64,000 nt of DNA from Lysobacteraceae bacterium (GCA_023657465.1 JAGTJX010000001.1:173090-237089), one strand, 5' to 3'; shown: positions 54,310-62,064, counted from the first letter of the stretch. A program made the numbers and translations. The notes: a model not told the origin generated them from the letters alone.

Positions 54310-55242
54310 ATGCGAGAATACGGTTCTGAGCGTGGTCGTATCATTTACGACTTTTTAAGGCCTCTCTGTAACGGCTGCGAGGCTTTAGTTAAAATTCCAG
54401 GAATTAGCGCCCATTTCGAAGAGCTCACTGAAAAACTAAAGTTGAAACCACTCCAAAGCGGGCTTACCGCTCAAAAATGCCTAGAGGAGTTTAAGTCAAT
54501 TCTTGGAAACAAAACTTTTTACCGCGGACTAGCGCTTACGCCGAGCGATTATTCGAATTTGTTGATGTCCAGCTCTATGAGCGCTACCGAGGCCAAAACA
54601 GAAAAAGACTCAATAAAATCAGTCAAAAAGTCAGTTGAGCACCATTTATTAAAATGGCGTGATGAAAAGTCCCCGATATTGTCCGTCACGGAATATCCTG
54701 ATGTCGCTACTGTTGTCACAAAAGGCTATGCTAGAGATGCAGACAAATTGGTTTACGTATTCGAGATCGAGCTTCCTAAGCTCGATACTTTTGGTTACCG
54801 GGAGACGTTTGGTGCGTTTTCAAAGGAGTTAGAACCCAAAAAGGTAACAACTGTCTTAGAAAATCTTGGCGAGAAAAAGAAGGTCGTAATGCAAAATACC
54901 GTGAATGGTGTACGAGAAGCCGTAAGCTGGGACGTCTATGATCAGTCAACGATTGTTCGAGAGGTTGCATATGATTCTCGTTTGGAGTCTTTTGTGTACG
55001 GGGAAATTCCAAGCTCGTATATACGCTCAGTAAAAGTGTTTTCAGAAGCAGAGTTGAGAGTATACGATATGAGGCCAATTCTTCCTACGGAACGAGTCGA
55101 AGTGTTTGCACAATTCAAAATTGGAACGGATCCAAAGGCAAAAACACGCTTTCTTAGGCTTTTCGACGGAAAGATACCTTTATATTCGGCCACCTCGCAT
55201 TGTTCCGATTTATTGAACCGATCGTTCGATAAACTGGAATGA
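54310..55242 (+). pseudogene. ADP-ribosyltransferase-like protein, damaged at both ends
   Basis: A 310-residue frame. The order of motifs suggests the R-S-E class of ADP-ribosyltransferases: TFYRGLALTP (Arg, near residue 71), then SVTEYPDVAT (Ser-x-Thr, near 125), then FVYGEIPSSYI (Glu, near 238). The call rests on motif order only. Upstream of the ATG the same frame continues as GTVIFLTPAFADDGWKEY, which looks like the end of a signal peptide but has no start codon. At the 3' end the last two codons and the stop come from IS3 sequence. I infer a formerly secreted enzyme whose ends were lost. Confidence 0.5.
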
Positions 55243-56190
55243 ACTCATGCTTTAGTTTTTTTTCCAGATTCTTTAGATAGAAGTAAAACCGATTGCTACT
55301 CATCTGAGGTCCATTATCACTGCGTATCGTGAGAGGATGGTCTTGGGTAATGGCTTCAGTTTTTATTGCTTGATTGAGTGTAAAGACCAGATCTCCTGCC
55401 TTGCAGGACTTACCCACGTACCAGCCTGTGATCTTCTTACTGAAGACGTCTAAGAAGCCTAGGAAGAAACACCATCTGTTCTCTCCATGGATCCAGATGT
55501 ATTTGATATCAAACTGCCAGAGCTGATTAACTCCATCTACGCTGCTGTAACTACATCTGCTCTTAGCAAAGAATTTCCTGTGTCTTTCTCCCTGTCTAAA
55601 GAGGAGTAAGTCATTTTCACTGCAGAGCCTGTAAATCTTCTTGTGATTCACATAGATCCTCTGTTCAATAGCTAAGTAATGAGAGAGCTTTCTTGCTCCT
55701 CCTCCGTTAGAGAACTCTAGGCTAGATCTGTACTCTTTGAGATGAGCCACAATGACTTCGTCTCTGATACAGCTACCATCACGGTTAATCGTGAATCCAG
55801 GAGGAGGTCTACCCTGAGACCTGACTAAACAGAGTTTGTTCTTGTAATATGCACATGACCTTGAAATCCCTGCATAGACACAGACCTTCTTAAAGCACTC
55901 TGTGTGACTAAACTCTAGGACAGTGGTTTTTCGTTGTTCCAGAGTGGGTATGTTTTTTTTAGCAAGGATGTCAGCACAGCTACTTGCAGTTCTAGATCCT
56001 TAATCTTCTTCTGGCCTTCTCTGGATTGCTTTTTCTAGGCCATTTTGTCTTTGTTCTTATGCTTATAGATCCAGCCATGAACCGTACTTGGTTTCAGTCC
56101 ATGCTTTCTACATACGAGACTGATATTCCCTACCTCTTCAACCTCTTTAATGACCTGATCATTAAGTTCTACTGAATACATCTTCATTGC
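55231..56190 (-). pseudogene. IS3-family insertion sequence remnant (orfA/orfB)
   Basis: orfA starts at ATG 56190 (MKMYSVELNDQVIKEVEEVG) and has an HTH_Tnp_1 layout, but a TAG interrupts it after NKDKMA. A -1 slippery A8 run near 55956 would join it to the orfB frame (KKNIPTLEQRKTTVLEF), as in active IS3 elements. orfB keeps the HTH_21 and integrase core (QLWQFDIKYIWIHG, FLDVFSKKITGWYVG, IRSDNGPQM), yet stops matching IS3 after KHEFIPV at 55232. The third acidic residue is lost. The element is therefore inactive. Its truncated end fuses to the ADP-ribosyltransferase-like gene. Confidence 0.75.
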
Positions 56191-56526
56191 TGCTTTATAG
56201 TGACTTTGACTTATCTAGTCGAAGCGTATTTTCTGTCCAACTCTTATCAGGGGCTAGAAGGATTGAAGCTCTAATAAATACAAGATACCCTGAGTCCATT
56301 CGGGGTTCATGAAACGTTCCTTTCTTTTTTTGTTTCCACATAAAAGATAACGTTTTTTTGAATCCCGAATACTTTTTTGACGCTTAACCCCTCACTTCAA
56401 CTAACTATTTCGCCGGAAAGCCCGCCCCTCAATCTCACCGCTTACTTTAAAACGTATCGTTCAGTCACGACGAACGATCGTACTACCTACCCGAACAGTC
56501 TCAAGATTTAGCTCCATTCTACCGAT
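56191..56526. other. Intergenic stretch between IS3 remnant and second TA pair
   Basis: No coding frame is convincing. One imperfect 11-base inverted repeat (56298-56308 with 56360-56370, one mismatch) and T-runs around 56319-56330 and 56353-56359 are visible. The IS3 left end should lie near 56200-56240. Confidence 0.35.
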
Positions 56527-56555
56527 TTGACATTGTGTTCGGTATACCGTACAAT
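56527..56555 (+). promoter_or_regulatory. Sigma-70-like promoter with palindromic operator
   Basis: TTGACA (56527-56532), a 17-base spacer and TACAAT (56550-56555) form a near-consensus promoter 12 bp before the toxin ATG. The spacer contains the perfect palindrome cggtataccg (56540-56549), ideally placed for repression by the antitoxin encoded in the same operon. Confidence 0.75.
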
Positions 56556-56566
56556 CGGTAATTGAG

Positions 56567-56863
56567 ATGAAATACCAGATCCTAAAAACTACTGAGTTTA
56601 TTGACTGGTACGAGTCACAGACCGATAAGGCTCAGGCGTTTATAGACGCCAGGCTGGATCGGATCATGCTCGATGGTCACTTTGGGTTTGTTAACCGTTT
56701 TGACGGATTAATTGAACTCAAGTGGACTTCTGGCATGAGGATCTACACGTTTATGCATGAAAACACATTGGTCGTCGCGTTATTTGGAGGAAACAAAAAT
56801 GGGCAAGATAAAGACATTAGGAAAGCAAAAAAAATCAGACAAGCCATCATTGACCAAACATGA
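56567..56863 (+). CDS. HigB/Gp49-like RelE-superfamily toxin
   Basis: A 98-residue protein of the phage-derived Gp49-like (DUF891/HigB) family, ribosome-dependent mRNA endonucleases. Recognisable stretches: EFIDWYESQTDKAQAFIDARLDRI, GLIELKWTSGMRIYTFMHENTLVVALFGGNKNGQDKDIRKA, in which the basic and aromatic residues near MRIYTF and the GGNKNGQDKDI loop are the family's active-site strand and loop. It precedes the antitoxin with a 65-bp overlap (toxin first, HigBA order). Confidence 0.82.
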   Translation: MKYQILKTTEFIDWYESQTDKAQAFIDARLDRIMLDGHFGFVNRFDGLIELKWTSGMRIYTFMHENTLVVALFGGNKNGQDKDIRKAKKIRQAIIDQT

Positions 56864-57113
56864 ACCTAGCTCAAACAAGAACTTGGCCAATAAAGCTGTC
56901 GTCCGCGAAATCTTGATCGAAGCTCTAACGACTAACGACATGGATACATTCCAAGACGTATTAGTCGGATACCTCCGAACTTCATCTAAATTAGCTATGT
57001 CTAAGAAAACTAAGATAGGCAGAACCACTCTTTATGATTTGATGGATACCGAGAAACCATTCAATCCGACGCTTGAGACGATCGGGAAGATCTTTGAGGA
57101 TTTGGCAGCATAA
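56799..57113 (+). CDS. HigA-like antitoxin
   Basis: A 104-residue antitoxin. I choose the ATG at 56799, preceded by GGAGG with an 8-base spacer; the longer frame from 56757 is not needed. The N-terminal 35 residues are Lys/Ser-rich and probably disordered until toxin binding. Residues 45-104 form an HTH (VGYLRTSSKLAMSKKTKIGRTTLYDLMDTEKPFNPTLETIGKIFEDL), typical of HigA-like partners of Gp49 toxins. It lies 9 bp before the DUF3800 gene, so all three may be one transcript. Confidence 0.8.
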   Translation: MGKIKTLGKQKKSDKPSLTKHEPSSNKNLANKAVVREILIEALTTNDMDTFQDVLVGYLRTSSKLAMSKKTKIGRTTLYDLMDTEKPFNPTLETIGKIFEDLAA

Positions 57114-57122
57114 CCAATTTAA

Positions 57123-58013
57123 ATGTATATTTTTATAGATGAATCTGGAACTTTTATACCTGAAATAAGCAAAAATTCGGTCTCATGTGTTGCGGCCTTA
57201 GTAATTCCAGAAACCTTTATCTTTAGATTATTCAGAAAGTTCCGAAAGCTAACTAACCCATGGAAGAATGATTCAAAAGAAATTAAAGGAAAAAATCTTA
57301 ATGAAGAACAAATTGACGCCGTTGTTAATCTCGAAAAGAAGTTTGATTCACTATTAATCTGCTCATGCGTTGATCTAAAAATGCAAACAGAAGAATATGT
57401 TACTCAACATAAGACTGCTCAGGCCGATTTTATACTGAAAGCAATAACAGTAAAAACATCTCCTAAACTAAAAAGGGAAATGGAAGATCTCTCAATGCGA
57501 ACAAGAGCACTCTCCAATCAACTTTATATACAGTCGGTAGTACTTTCTACTGTTATTGATCGGGTTATACGTGATTCAACTCTTTACTATTCTCAACGAC
57601 AACCAAAGACTCTTGGACGCTTTAGGTTTATAATTGATGCGAAAGATCGTTCAAAAATAACCGAATATGAATCATTATGGAAAGAGATTGTTGCACCATT
57701 CTTGCAAACAAAATCACTTCGTGAACCAATGGCGCAACTTACTGAAGGCGATTACTCTGCGTTTAATAAGTTTTGTGGTCAGAAAGAAGCTGCCCCAGAC
57801 TACTTAAAGAGGCACATTAAAAACCCTTCAAAAACTTTCTTATATTTTGACATAGGAAGTGTGCTTATAAAAAATATTAAATTTCATGACTCATCGAAAT
57901 ACACAGGTCTCCAAATAATAGATGTACTGACCAATTGTGTAAGACGTGCCTGTAATAAGACTCTGCAAAAAGATGGTTGGAAGAACATAGGGCGCCTTAT
58001 GGTCTGTAATTAG
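57123..58013 (+). CDS. DUF3800 domain protein
   Basis: A 296-residue protein of the DUF3800 family, an RNase H-like fold often found in mobile elements and defence islands; its biochemical role is not established. The N-terminal MYIFIDESGTFIP and the later RFIIDAKDRSKI and LQIIDVLTNCVRRA carry the family's acidic residues. It follows the HigBA-like pair by 9 bp and may be a cargo gene of the island. Confidence 0.8.
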   Translation: MYIFIDESGTFIPEISKNSVSCVAALVIPETFIFRLFRKFRKLTNPWKNDSKEIKGKNLNEEQIDAVVNLEKKFDSLLICSCVDLKMQTEEYVTQHKTAQADFILKAITVKTSPKLKREMEDLSMRTRALSNQLYIQSVVLSTVIDRVIRDSTLYYSQRQPKTLGRFRFIIDAKDRSKITEYESLWKEIVAPFLQTKSLREPMAQLTEGDYSAFNKFCGQKEAAPDYLKRHIKNPSKTFLYFDIGSVLIKNIKFHDSSKYTGLQIIDVLTNCVRRACNKTLQKDGWKNIGRLMVCN

Positions 58014-58132
58014 AAAGGAAGTAATGCGCTAAATTTTGTAACGTTAAACCCTGTCAATCCACCTGCAACAATTATTTATCTTGATGTTGTTAAGCTGTGT
58101 GACAAAGATTGCAAAAGAATGATCGTAAAAAA

Positions 58133-58294
58133 TTAAATATACTTAAGCACAATACCTGGAAATTGTAACTCTAGGTTCTTTAACACTTCTGCTAACTCTT
58201 CTTTATCAAAATAGAAAAATCTTATCTCCTTTTTTCCAGACAGAAATCTCCCCGAGTCGTCATCCTCAACAACAATAAACTCAAGTTTTTTCAT
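58133..58294 (-). CDS. Acidic 53-residue protein
   Basis: A short frame from ATG 58294 to TAA 58133: MKKLEFIVVEDDDSGRFLSG, KKEIRFFYFDKEELAEVLKNL, then LQFPGIVLKYI. It looks like a compact alpha/beta protein. It starts immediately after the stop of the 104-residue membrane protein gene (58295), and an AGG site lies about 9 bp upstream. No family recognised. Confidence 0.5.
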   Translation of the reverse strand: MKKLEFIVVEDDDSGRFLSGKKEIRFFYFDKEELAEVLKNLELQFPGIVLKYI

Positions 58295-58609
58295 TTATTT
58301 CTGCCTGTAAATTTTTCCTTTGATTCTGTAGACTAGAAAAGCATCGCCATTTTTTTCTAAGTAAATAAAACCAAAACATTCCCGTAAAAGATCGTGAATC
58401 AAAAAGAGTGTAAAAAGAAATAAATTAATCAAAGAGTTAATCCAATAGTTCCAAGGATTTTCATTATAACCGGGAAGAAATTTATGAATCAGTTCATAAA
58501 AGAGAAAATATGCACTCGTTAGGACTGCTACAATATTTACGCCAGGCCCATATCTTTTTCTCTGTGCGAGATAGTACGAAGTAATTCCGGTTATTTTTTT
58601 TGAGCTCAA
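58295..58609 (-). CDS. Small membrane protein, two predicted helices
   Basis: A 104-residue protein starting at TTG 58609 (MSSKKITGITSYYLAQRKRYG). Two hydrophobic segments are visible (IVAVLTSAYFLFYELIHKFL and WINSLINLFLFTLFLIHDLL), followed by a basic tail (FLVYRIKGKIYRQK). A strong AAAGGAGAG lies about 30 bp upstream, farther than ideal, so the exact start is uncertain. It forms a run with the 37- and 53-residue genes on the same strand. Confidence 0.5.
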   Translation of the reverse strand: MSSKKITGITSYYLAQRKRYGPGVNIVAVLTSAYFLFYELIHKFLPGYNENPWNYWINSLINLFLFTLFLIHDLLRECFGFIYLEKNGDAFLVYRIKGKIYRQK

Positions 58610-58692
58610 CTTGAAGTAAAACCCGGACTCAGCACTCTCCTTTAATCTTTAAGTTCCTTATTTATTTGCAGCATCGTCTTTTCTTTCACTTG

Positions 58693-58806
58693 TTAGACAA
58701 CTGGTGACGGCTTCAGAAATAGGACTAACTCAATCAGTAGTGGCACGCCGATCGATAGAGCTATTAATCCAATAATGAGCTGAAGTCGGTACTTTTTAAA
58801 ATTCAT
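58693..58806 (-). CDS. 37-residue single-span membrane peptide
   Basis: A short frame from ATG 58806 to TAA 58693: MNFKKYRLQ, then a hydrophobic helix (LIIGLIALSIGVPLLIELVLFL) and KPSPVV. An AGAGA lies just before the ATG. Size and composition suit a small membrane protein or a type I toxin-like peptide. No family recognised. Confidence 0.45.
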   Translation of the reverse strand: MNFKKYRLQLIIGLIALSIGVPLLIELVLFLKPSPVV

Positions 58807-58843
58807 TCTCTAAATCATACCACCACTTTGCTGCACGTCAGCC

Positions 58844-58883
58844 GCTCGATTTTTCGAGCGGTCAAGTGATCGAAAAATCGAGC
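58844..58883. repeat. 14-bp perfect inverted repeat
   Basis: Arms gctcgatttttcga (58844-58857) and tcgaaaaatcgagc (58870-58883) with a 12-base spacer. Each arm contains a smaller self-complementary tcga-ttttt-tcga pattern. It lies in the 58807-59239 gene-free stretch before the second excisionase gene, upstream of that module. Confidence 0.55.
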
Positions 58884-58991
58884 TGTTGCAAGTTTTTCAC
58901 AAACGCGTCACCTAAGATTTTAACGACTTACAAATCTCAATTCTTGGCACGTTAGCTGCATTTACGAACCCCCATGAACTCTCAATACGAA

Positions 58992-59160
58992 CCCCTCCGT
59001 TACACTAAATTTTCCTTAAGATACTCATGCTCATTATCACTTTTTATTTTCCCGACCCCACTCACGAACACACATGTGGAGGGGGTGGGGTCGGGAAAAA
59101 GTAGAAAAGTGTTCCTCCACCTAAACATTGAATTTCAATACATAAAGTGTAACGGAGGGG
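58992..59160. repeat. Nested inverted repeats (15-bp outer, 21-bp inner)
   Basis: Outer perfect 15-base arms lie at 58992-59006 (cccctccgttacact) and 59146-59160. Inside, 14-base perfect arms lie at 59047-59060 (ttttcccgacccca) and 59086-59099, extended by cactttt (59038) and aaaagtg (59105) across a small bulge. The loop carries the palindrome cacatgtg. On the heels of the outer arm, gggggagcc (59157-59165) pairs with ggctccccc (59196-59204). No T-run follows, so it is not a simple terminator. It precedes the second xis-int module by 80 bp. Confidence 0.65.
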
Positions 59161-59239
59161 GAGCCGCAGACAGAGCCACGGCTTACATACCCGATGGCTC
59201 CCCCAAACCAACAAAATTTCTCAGAAAGGAAAACTAAAA

Positions 59240-59461
59240 ATGAACCACATATTTCTCACCGTTGACGAGGCGGCGTTCTTCCTCAAGATCAAACGATCCA
59301 CGATCTATGCCTGGATACACAAACGACGCATCCCATACCGTAAGCACGGCAGTAGGGTCGTATTCCTACAATACGACCTCCTCAAATGGAGTGAGTCGAA
59401 TTCTGGCTACATACGTGATAAGAACCTGGAGTTGCTCTTTGACAATCCGACGCAAACGTAA
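59240..59461 (+). CDS. Excisionase-like helix-turn-helix protein (module 2)
   Basis: A 73-residue protein of the HTH_17/excisionase type: FLTVDEAAFFLKIKRSTIYAWIHKRRIPYRKHGSRVVF (residues 5-42) is the helix-turn-helix with a beta-wing, followed by a short tail. AGAAAGGA precedes the ATG. It lies 38 bp before integrase 2 and is probably co-transcribed with it. Only distant similarity to the first excisionase-like protein is seen, so the two modules have different origins. Confidence 0.82.
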   Translation: MNHIFLTVDEAAFFLKIKRSTIYAWIHKRRIPYRKHGSRVVFLQYDLLKWSESNSGYIRDKNLELLFDNPTQT

Positions 59462-59498
59462 AGACCGTTTAGCTCTCCAACCACAAAGGAGAAACTAA

Positions 59499-60620
59499 AT
59501 GGCCATAACAACTAAACACAACGCCAAGGGCGTTCGTTACACGGTGAGAGTCCGTGATCCACTAGGAGCTTGGTACCAGGCTCAAACATTCGATCGAAAG
59601 ATTGATGCTGAGAAACGCGAACTAGAACTGATCCAAAGACGGATGACCGGATCAAACTCCATGCCACTAGAACTAAGACAGATGCCTCTCTCGACCTACT
59701 GGGAGAAATGGAAAGTCGAATGCAGAACGAGAGTGTCCATGGGCTGGAAGCAGAGTCAGGACACAACAGCCAGGAAATACATTCTCCCCTACCTAGGTGA
59801 GAAACGACTGACGGAGATCAGATCACCTGACATCGGCGTTCTACTGCACACACTAGAGCGTAAGGGGCTCTCAGAGCAATCCTCACTCCATGTGTACAAC
59901 TTACTTCATAAGATGTTCGAAGACGCTGTCGAGTTCTATGAACTCATCGAGCTCAATCCTGTGAGGAAGAGGTTCCGCCCGAAAGTATTTAGGACGGAAC
60001 GAGAATTTCTAAATCCTAACGAAGCATGGAAATTACTCGAAGTAGCTCGCACACATCCGAAAGGGGCTGCGGTTTGGATTTCGATTCTATCAGGTCTCAG
60101 ACCTGGAGAAGTCCAGGCATTACGATGGAGTTCGATTGATTTTGATCGGAATCAAATTCTGATTCGAGCGACGTACAATAAAAAAACTCGCACCGTTCAA
60201 GATCACCCCAAACAAAAAGATTGGGGACGCGCTCCGATGCCAAATCCTCTGGTGGAATTCCTAAGAGAGAAATCTCACGGTAAGAAACTAGATGAGTTCG
60301 TAGTGCAAGGTCAGACGGGAAACATGTTGATCTACGATAAATTCGTAACTCATGAACTCCCAAGACTGTGCCGACTCGCAGGAGTAAAGCGGGTCACACC
60401 ACATGAACTCAGACACACTTGCACTGAGCTTTATGTTCAAGCAGGAGCCTCAGCAGAGGATCTGAGACGCCTCTTAAATCACAAAAGTCTCTCTGCAACA
60501 CTCCGATACATTCACAGAACCGATGAGCAGCTACAGTCCATCGCGGAGAAGGTTTTACAAAAACCAAAACCCACTCCCGACCCTGTTCCGTTACGATTGG
60601 TTAAGATGAAATTGGTTTGA
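59499..60620 (+). CDS. Tyrosine recombinase (integrase 2)
   Basis: An intact phage-type site-specific integrase of 373 residues. The N-terminal arm-binding domain (about 1-60) and SAM-like core-binding domain (60-160) precede the catalytic domain. Catalytic residues: Arg in LSGLRPGEVQALRW, HELRHTCTELY (His and second Arg), the LNHKSLSATLRYIH box with its His and the Tyr nucleophile. An AAAGGAG site precedes the ATG. It is the only intact integrase in the island and points toward the tRNA-Ser site 1.4 kb away, with an ISL3 element between. Confidence 0.9.
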   Translation: MAITTKHNAKGVRYTVRVRDPLGAWYQAQTFDRKIDAEKRELELIQRRMTGSNSMPLELRQMPLSTYWEKWKVECRTRVSMGWKQSQDTTARKYILPYLGEKRLTEIRSPDIGVLLHTLERKGLSEQSSLHVYNLLHKMFEDAVEFYELIELNPVRKRFRPKVFRTEREFLNPNEAWKLLEVARTHPKGAAVWISILSGLRPGEVQALRWSSIDFDRNQILIRATYNKKTRTVQDHPKQKDWGRAPMPNPLVEFLREKSHGKKLDEFVVQGQTGNMLIYDKFVTHELPRLCRLAGVKRVTPHELRHTCTELYVQAGASAEDLRRLLNHKSLSATLRYIHRTDEQLQSIAEKVLQKPKPTPDPVPLRLVKMKLV

Positions 60621-60691
60621 GTTGTACAGATTCTGTTCACTTTTTGTACACTTTCGCTGATTGCGTACAAAAAGGGGTTCATCTCAGTTAG

Positions 60692-61994
60692 TAGTGGGAA
60701 GCAGTGAGTAAAAAGGGCTCCATAAACAATCTTTTGTAGAATGTAAGTGCAAGCAAACATTCACGAAAGGATCCGTCTATGAAACCCCATGAATACCTTA
60801 CCAAAGGTCTGCTTCTCCCTGAATTAGATTTAATCTCTGTAGGCATTATTTCTGTCTCCTCGCGTATCATCATTACAAAGAAACAACGATGTGGCGCGGT
60901 CTGTCCTAAATGCGCTTCGTTAAGCTCGGTTCTCTACGACAAACGCACGGTGAGTCTTAACGATCAACCCATCCAAGGTAAACGCATCGTCTTAAAGGTC
61001 ATCAAACAACGCTACTTCTGTAAACCCTGCAAGCGACCCTTCACCGAACCTCTACCAGGAGTTCTACCACGCCGAAGAACCACTCAGCGCTTCCGCACCC
61101 AAATCTACTGGGCCTGTGAAAACTTCACCGATCTCAAACGAGTCTGCAAAGCTTATCGTTGCTCACCAGGATTCGTTTACAAAGCCTATTACGAACAACT
61201 CAGTCTTCGAGCTCGTAAACACAATCTCTATCCCTTTAGTTCTCATATTGGAATCGATGAACACTCATTCAAGCGAAAAAATGGCCTCTCTCCTCACAAG
61301 TTCGTCACTATGATCGTCGATCATAATAAGAAAAAACTAAGGGACGTCGCTCTTGGAAAAACGAGTGCTGAACTCCAAGAACAACTCGCAAAAATCCCCG
61401 GTCGGGAAAACGTAAAACTAGTAACTCTCGATCTATCCGACAGTTACAAAAGCTTCGTGAAAGGATTCTTCCCCAATGCAGAAATCATTGCCGACAGATT
61501 CCACGTTCAGAGACTGATGAACCCAATTCTCCACAACGCAAGAATGGAAATCACAGGTGATAAAAGAAAAAATCCGGTGCGGTTTTTACTGAGTAAAAAC
61601 AGATCCAATCTGCAACATTACGAACGTTCTGCTCTAGACACCTGGCTTAATCACCATGAAAAAATAAATGAAATCTACCAGTTCAAAGAAGCTCTCGTCA
61701 GATTCTATAGAACTCGTGGAATCAAACCCGCAGAAATTTACTTCCAAAAACTCATCGACCAACTCGCTCTCACAGAAAATCCTCACTTAAAAACATTCAG
61801 ACGCACTCTCATCCGATGGAGAAATGAAATCTTGAACTTTTTTAAATACCGTCTTACAAACGCCAGAGTCGAAGGCTTTAACAACGTAGCAAAGGTAATA
61901 AAAAGAAGAGCTTACGGGTTTAGATCCTTCGAAAATTATAAACTTCGTTTGCTAAATGCTTGTTCTTAAAGAGTTGATGTGGGGCTTCCCACTA
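60692..61994. mobile_element. ISL3-family insertion sequence
   Basis: About 1.3 kb with one transposase gene. Perfect 11-base terminal inverted repeats are tagtgggaagc at 60692-60702 and gcttcccacta at 61984-61994. I do not see an obvious 8-bp target duplication (tcagttag on the left, ttgtgtga on the right), so the ends may be slightly different or the flanks rearranged. It is inserted between integrase 2 and the right attachment site. Confidence 0.8.
60779..61969 (+). CDS. ISL3-family DDE transposase
   Basis: An intact 396-residue transposase. The N-terminal zinc-binding region has CGAVCPKC and YFCKPCKRPF pairs; a helix-turn-helix region follows (FTDLKRVCKAYRCSPGFVYKAYY). Catalytic positions are likely Asp in GIDEHSFKRK, Asp in TLDLSDSYKS and Glu in NARVEGFNNVAK, and ADRFHVQRLMN is typical of ISL3. 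An AAAGGA site precedes the ATG. No frameshift or internal stop. Confidence 0.92.
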   Translation: MKPHEYLTKGLLLPELDLISVGIISVSSRIIITKKQRCGAVCPKCASLSSVLYDKRTVSLNDQPIQGKRIVLKVIKQRYFCKPCKRPFTEPLPGVLPRRRTTQRFRTQIYWACENFTDLKRVCKAYRCSPGFVYKAYYEQLSLRARKHNLYPFSSHIGIDEHSFKRKNGLSPHKFVTMIVDHNKKKLRDVALGKTSAELQEQLAKIPGRENVKLVTLDLSDSYKSFVKGFFPNAEIIADRFHVQRLMNPILHNARMEITGDKRKNPVRFLLSKNRSNLQHYERSALDTWLNHHEKINEIYQFKEALVRFYRTRGIKPAEIYFQKLIDQLALTENPHLKTFRRTLIRWRNEILNFFKYRLTNARVEGFNNVAKVIKRRAYGFRSFENYKLRLLNACS

Positions 61995-62002
61995 TTGTGT
62001 GA

Positions 62003-62026
62003 GTAGAATCGTAGAATCGTAGAATC
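62003..62026. repeat. Three tandem copies of gtagaatc
   Basis: An 8-base unit repeated three times exactly, between the ISL3 end and the tRNA-Ser gene. It is probably a slippage product with no evident function. Confidence 0.6.
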
Positions 62027-62050
62027 GTTATTGAATTCAAAATCAAAAAC

Positions 62051-62064
62051 TGGCGGAGAAGGAG
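62051..62064 (-). other. Right attachment site (attR) within tRNA-Ser 3' end
   Basis: The 14 bases TGGCGGAGAAGGAG are the complement of the tRNA-Ser 3' acceptor end with CCA and are repeated at 48934-48947. The tRNA stays complete on this side. Confidence 0.7.

Larger units (their letters stand above)
48934..62064. mobile_element. Integrated genomic island of ~13.1 kb at tRNA-Ser
   Basis: The island lies between two copies of the 14-base sequence TGGCGGAGAAGGAG, in the same orientation at 48934-48947 and 62051-62064. The right copy is the 3' terminus of an intact tRNA-Ser gene on the minus strand. Inside are two tyrosine recombinases, two excisionase-like proteins, toxin-antitoxin-like pairs, IS elements and genes of unknown function, and no housekeeping gene. 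Tyrosine-recombinase islands typically use a tRNA 3' end and duplicate it at the far side, which is what is seen. There are no conjugation genes, so it may be mobilisable or a decayed element. Confidence 0.85.

Noticed and set aside
58974-59204. Retron or other reverse-transcriptase element
   Set aside because: The nested stems recall msr-msd, but there is no reverse-transcriptase gene in the window.
58974-59237. 87-codon open frame before the second excisionase gene
   Set aside because: It runs straight through the nested inverted repeats and has no protein-like pattern; the structure explains the sequence better.
58974-59500. Integron with attC sites
   Set aside because: The recombinase is a phage-type integrase and the repeats lack the attC core-site pattern.
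48934-62064. Complete prophage or conjugative element
   Set aside because: No capsid, terminase, tail, relaxase or type IV secretion genes are seen.
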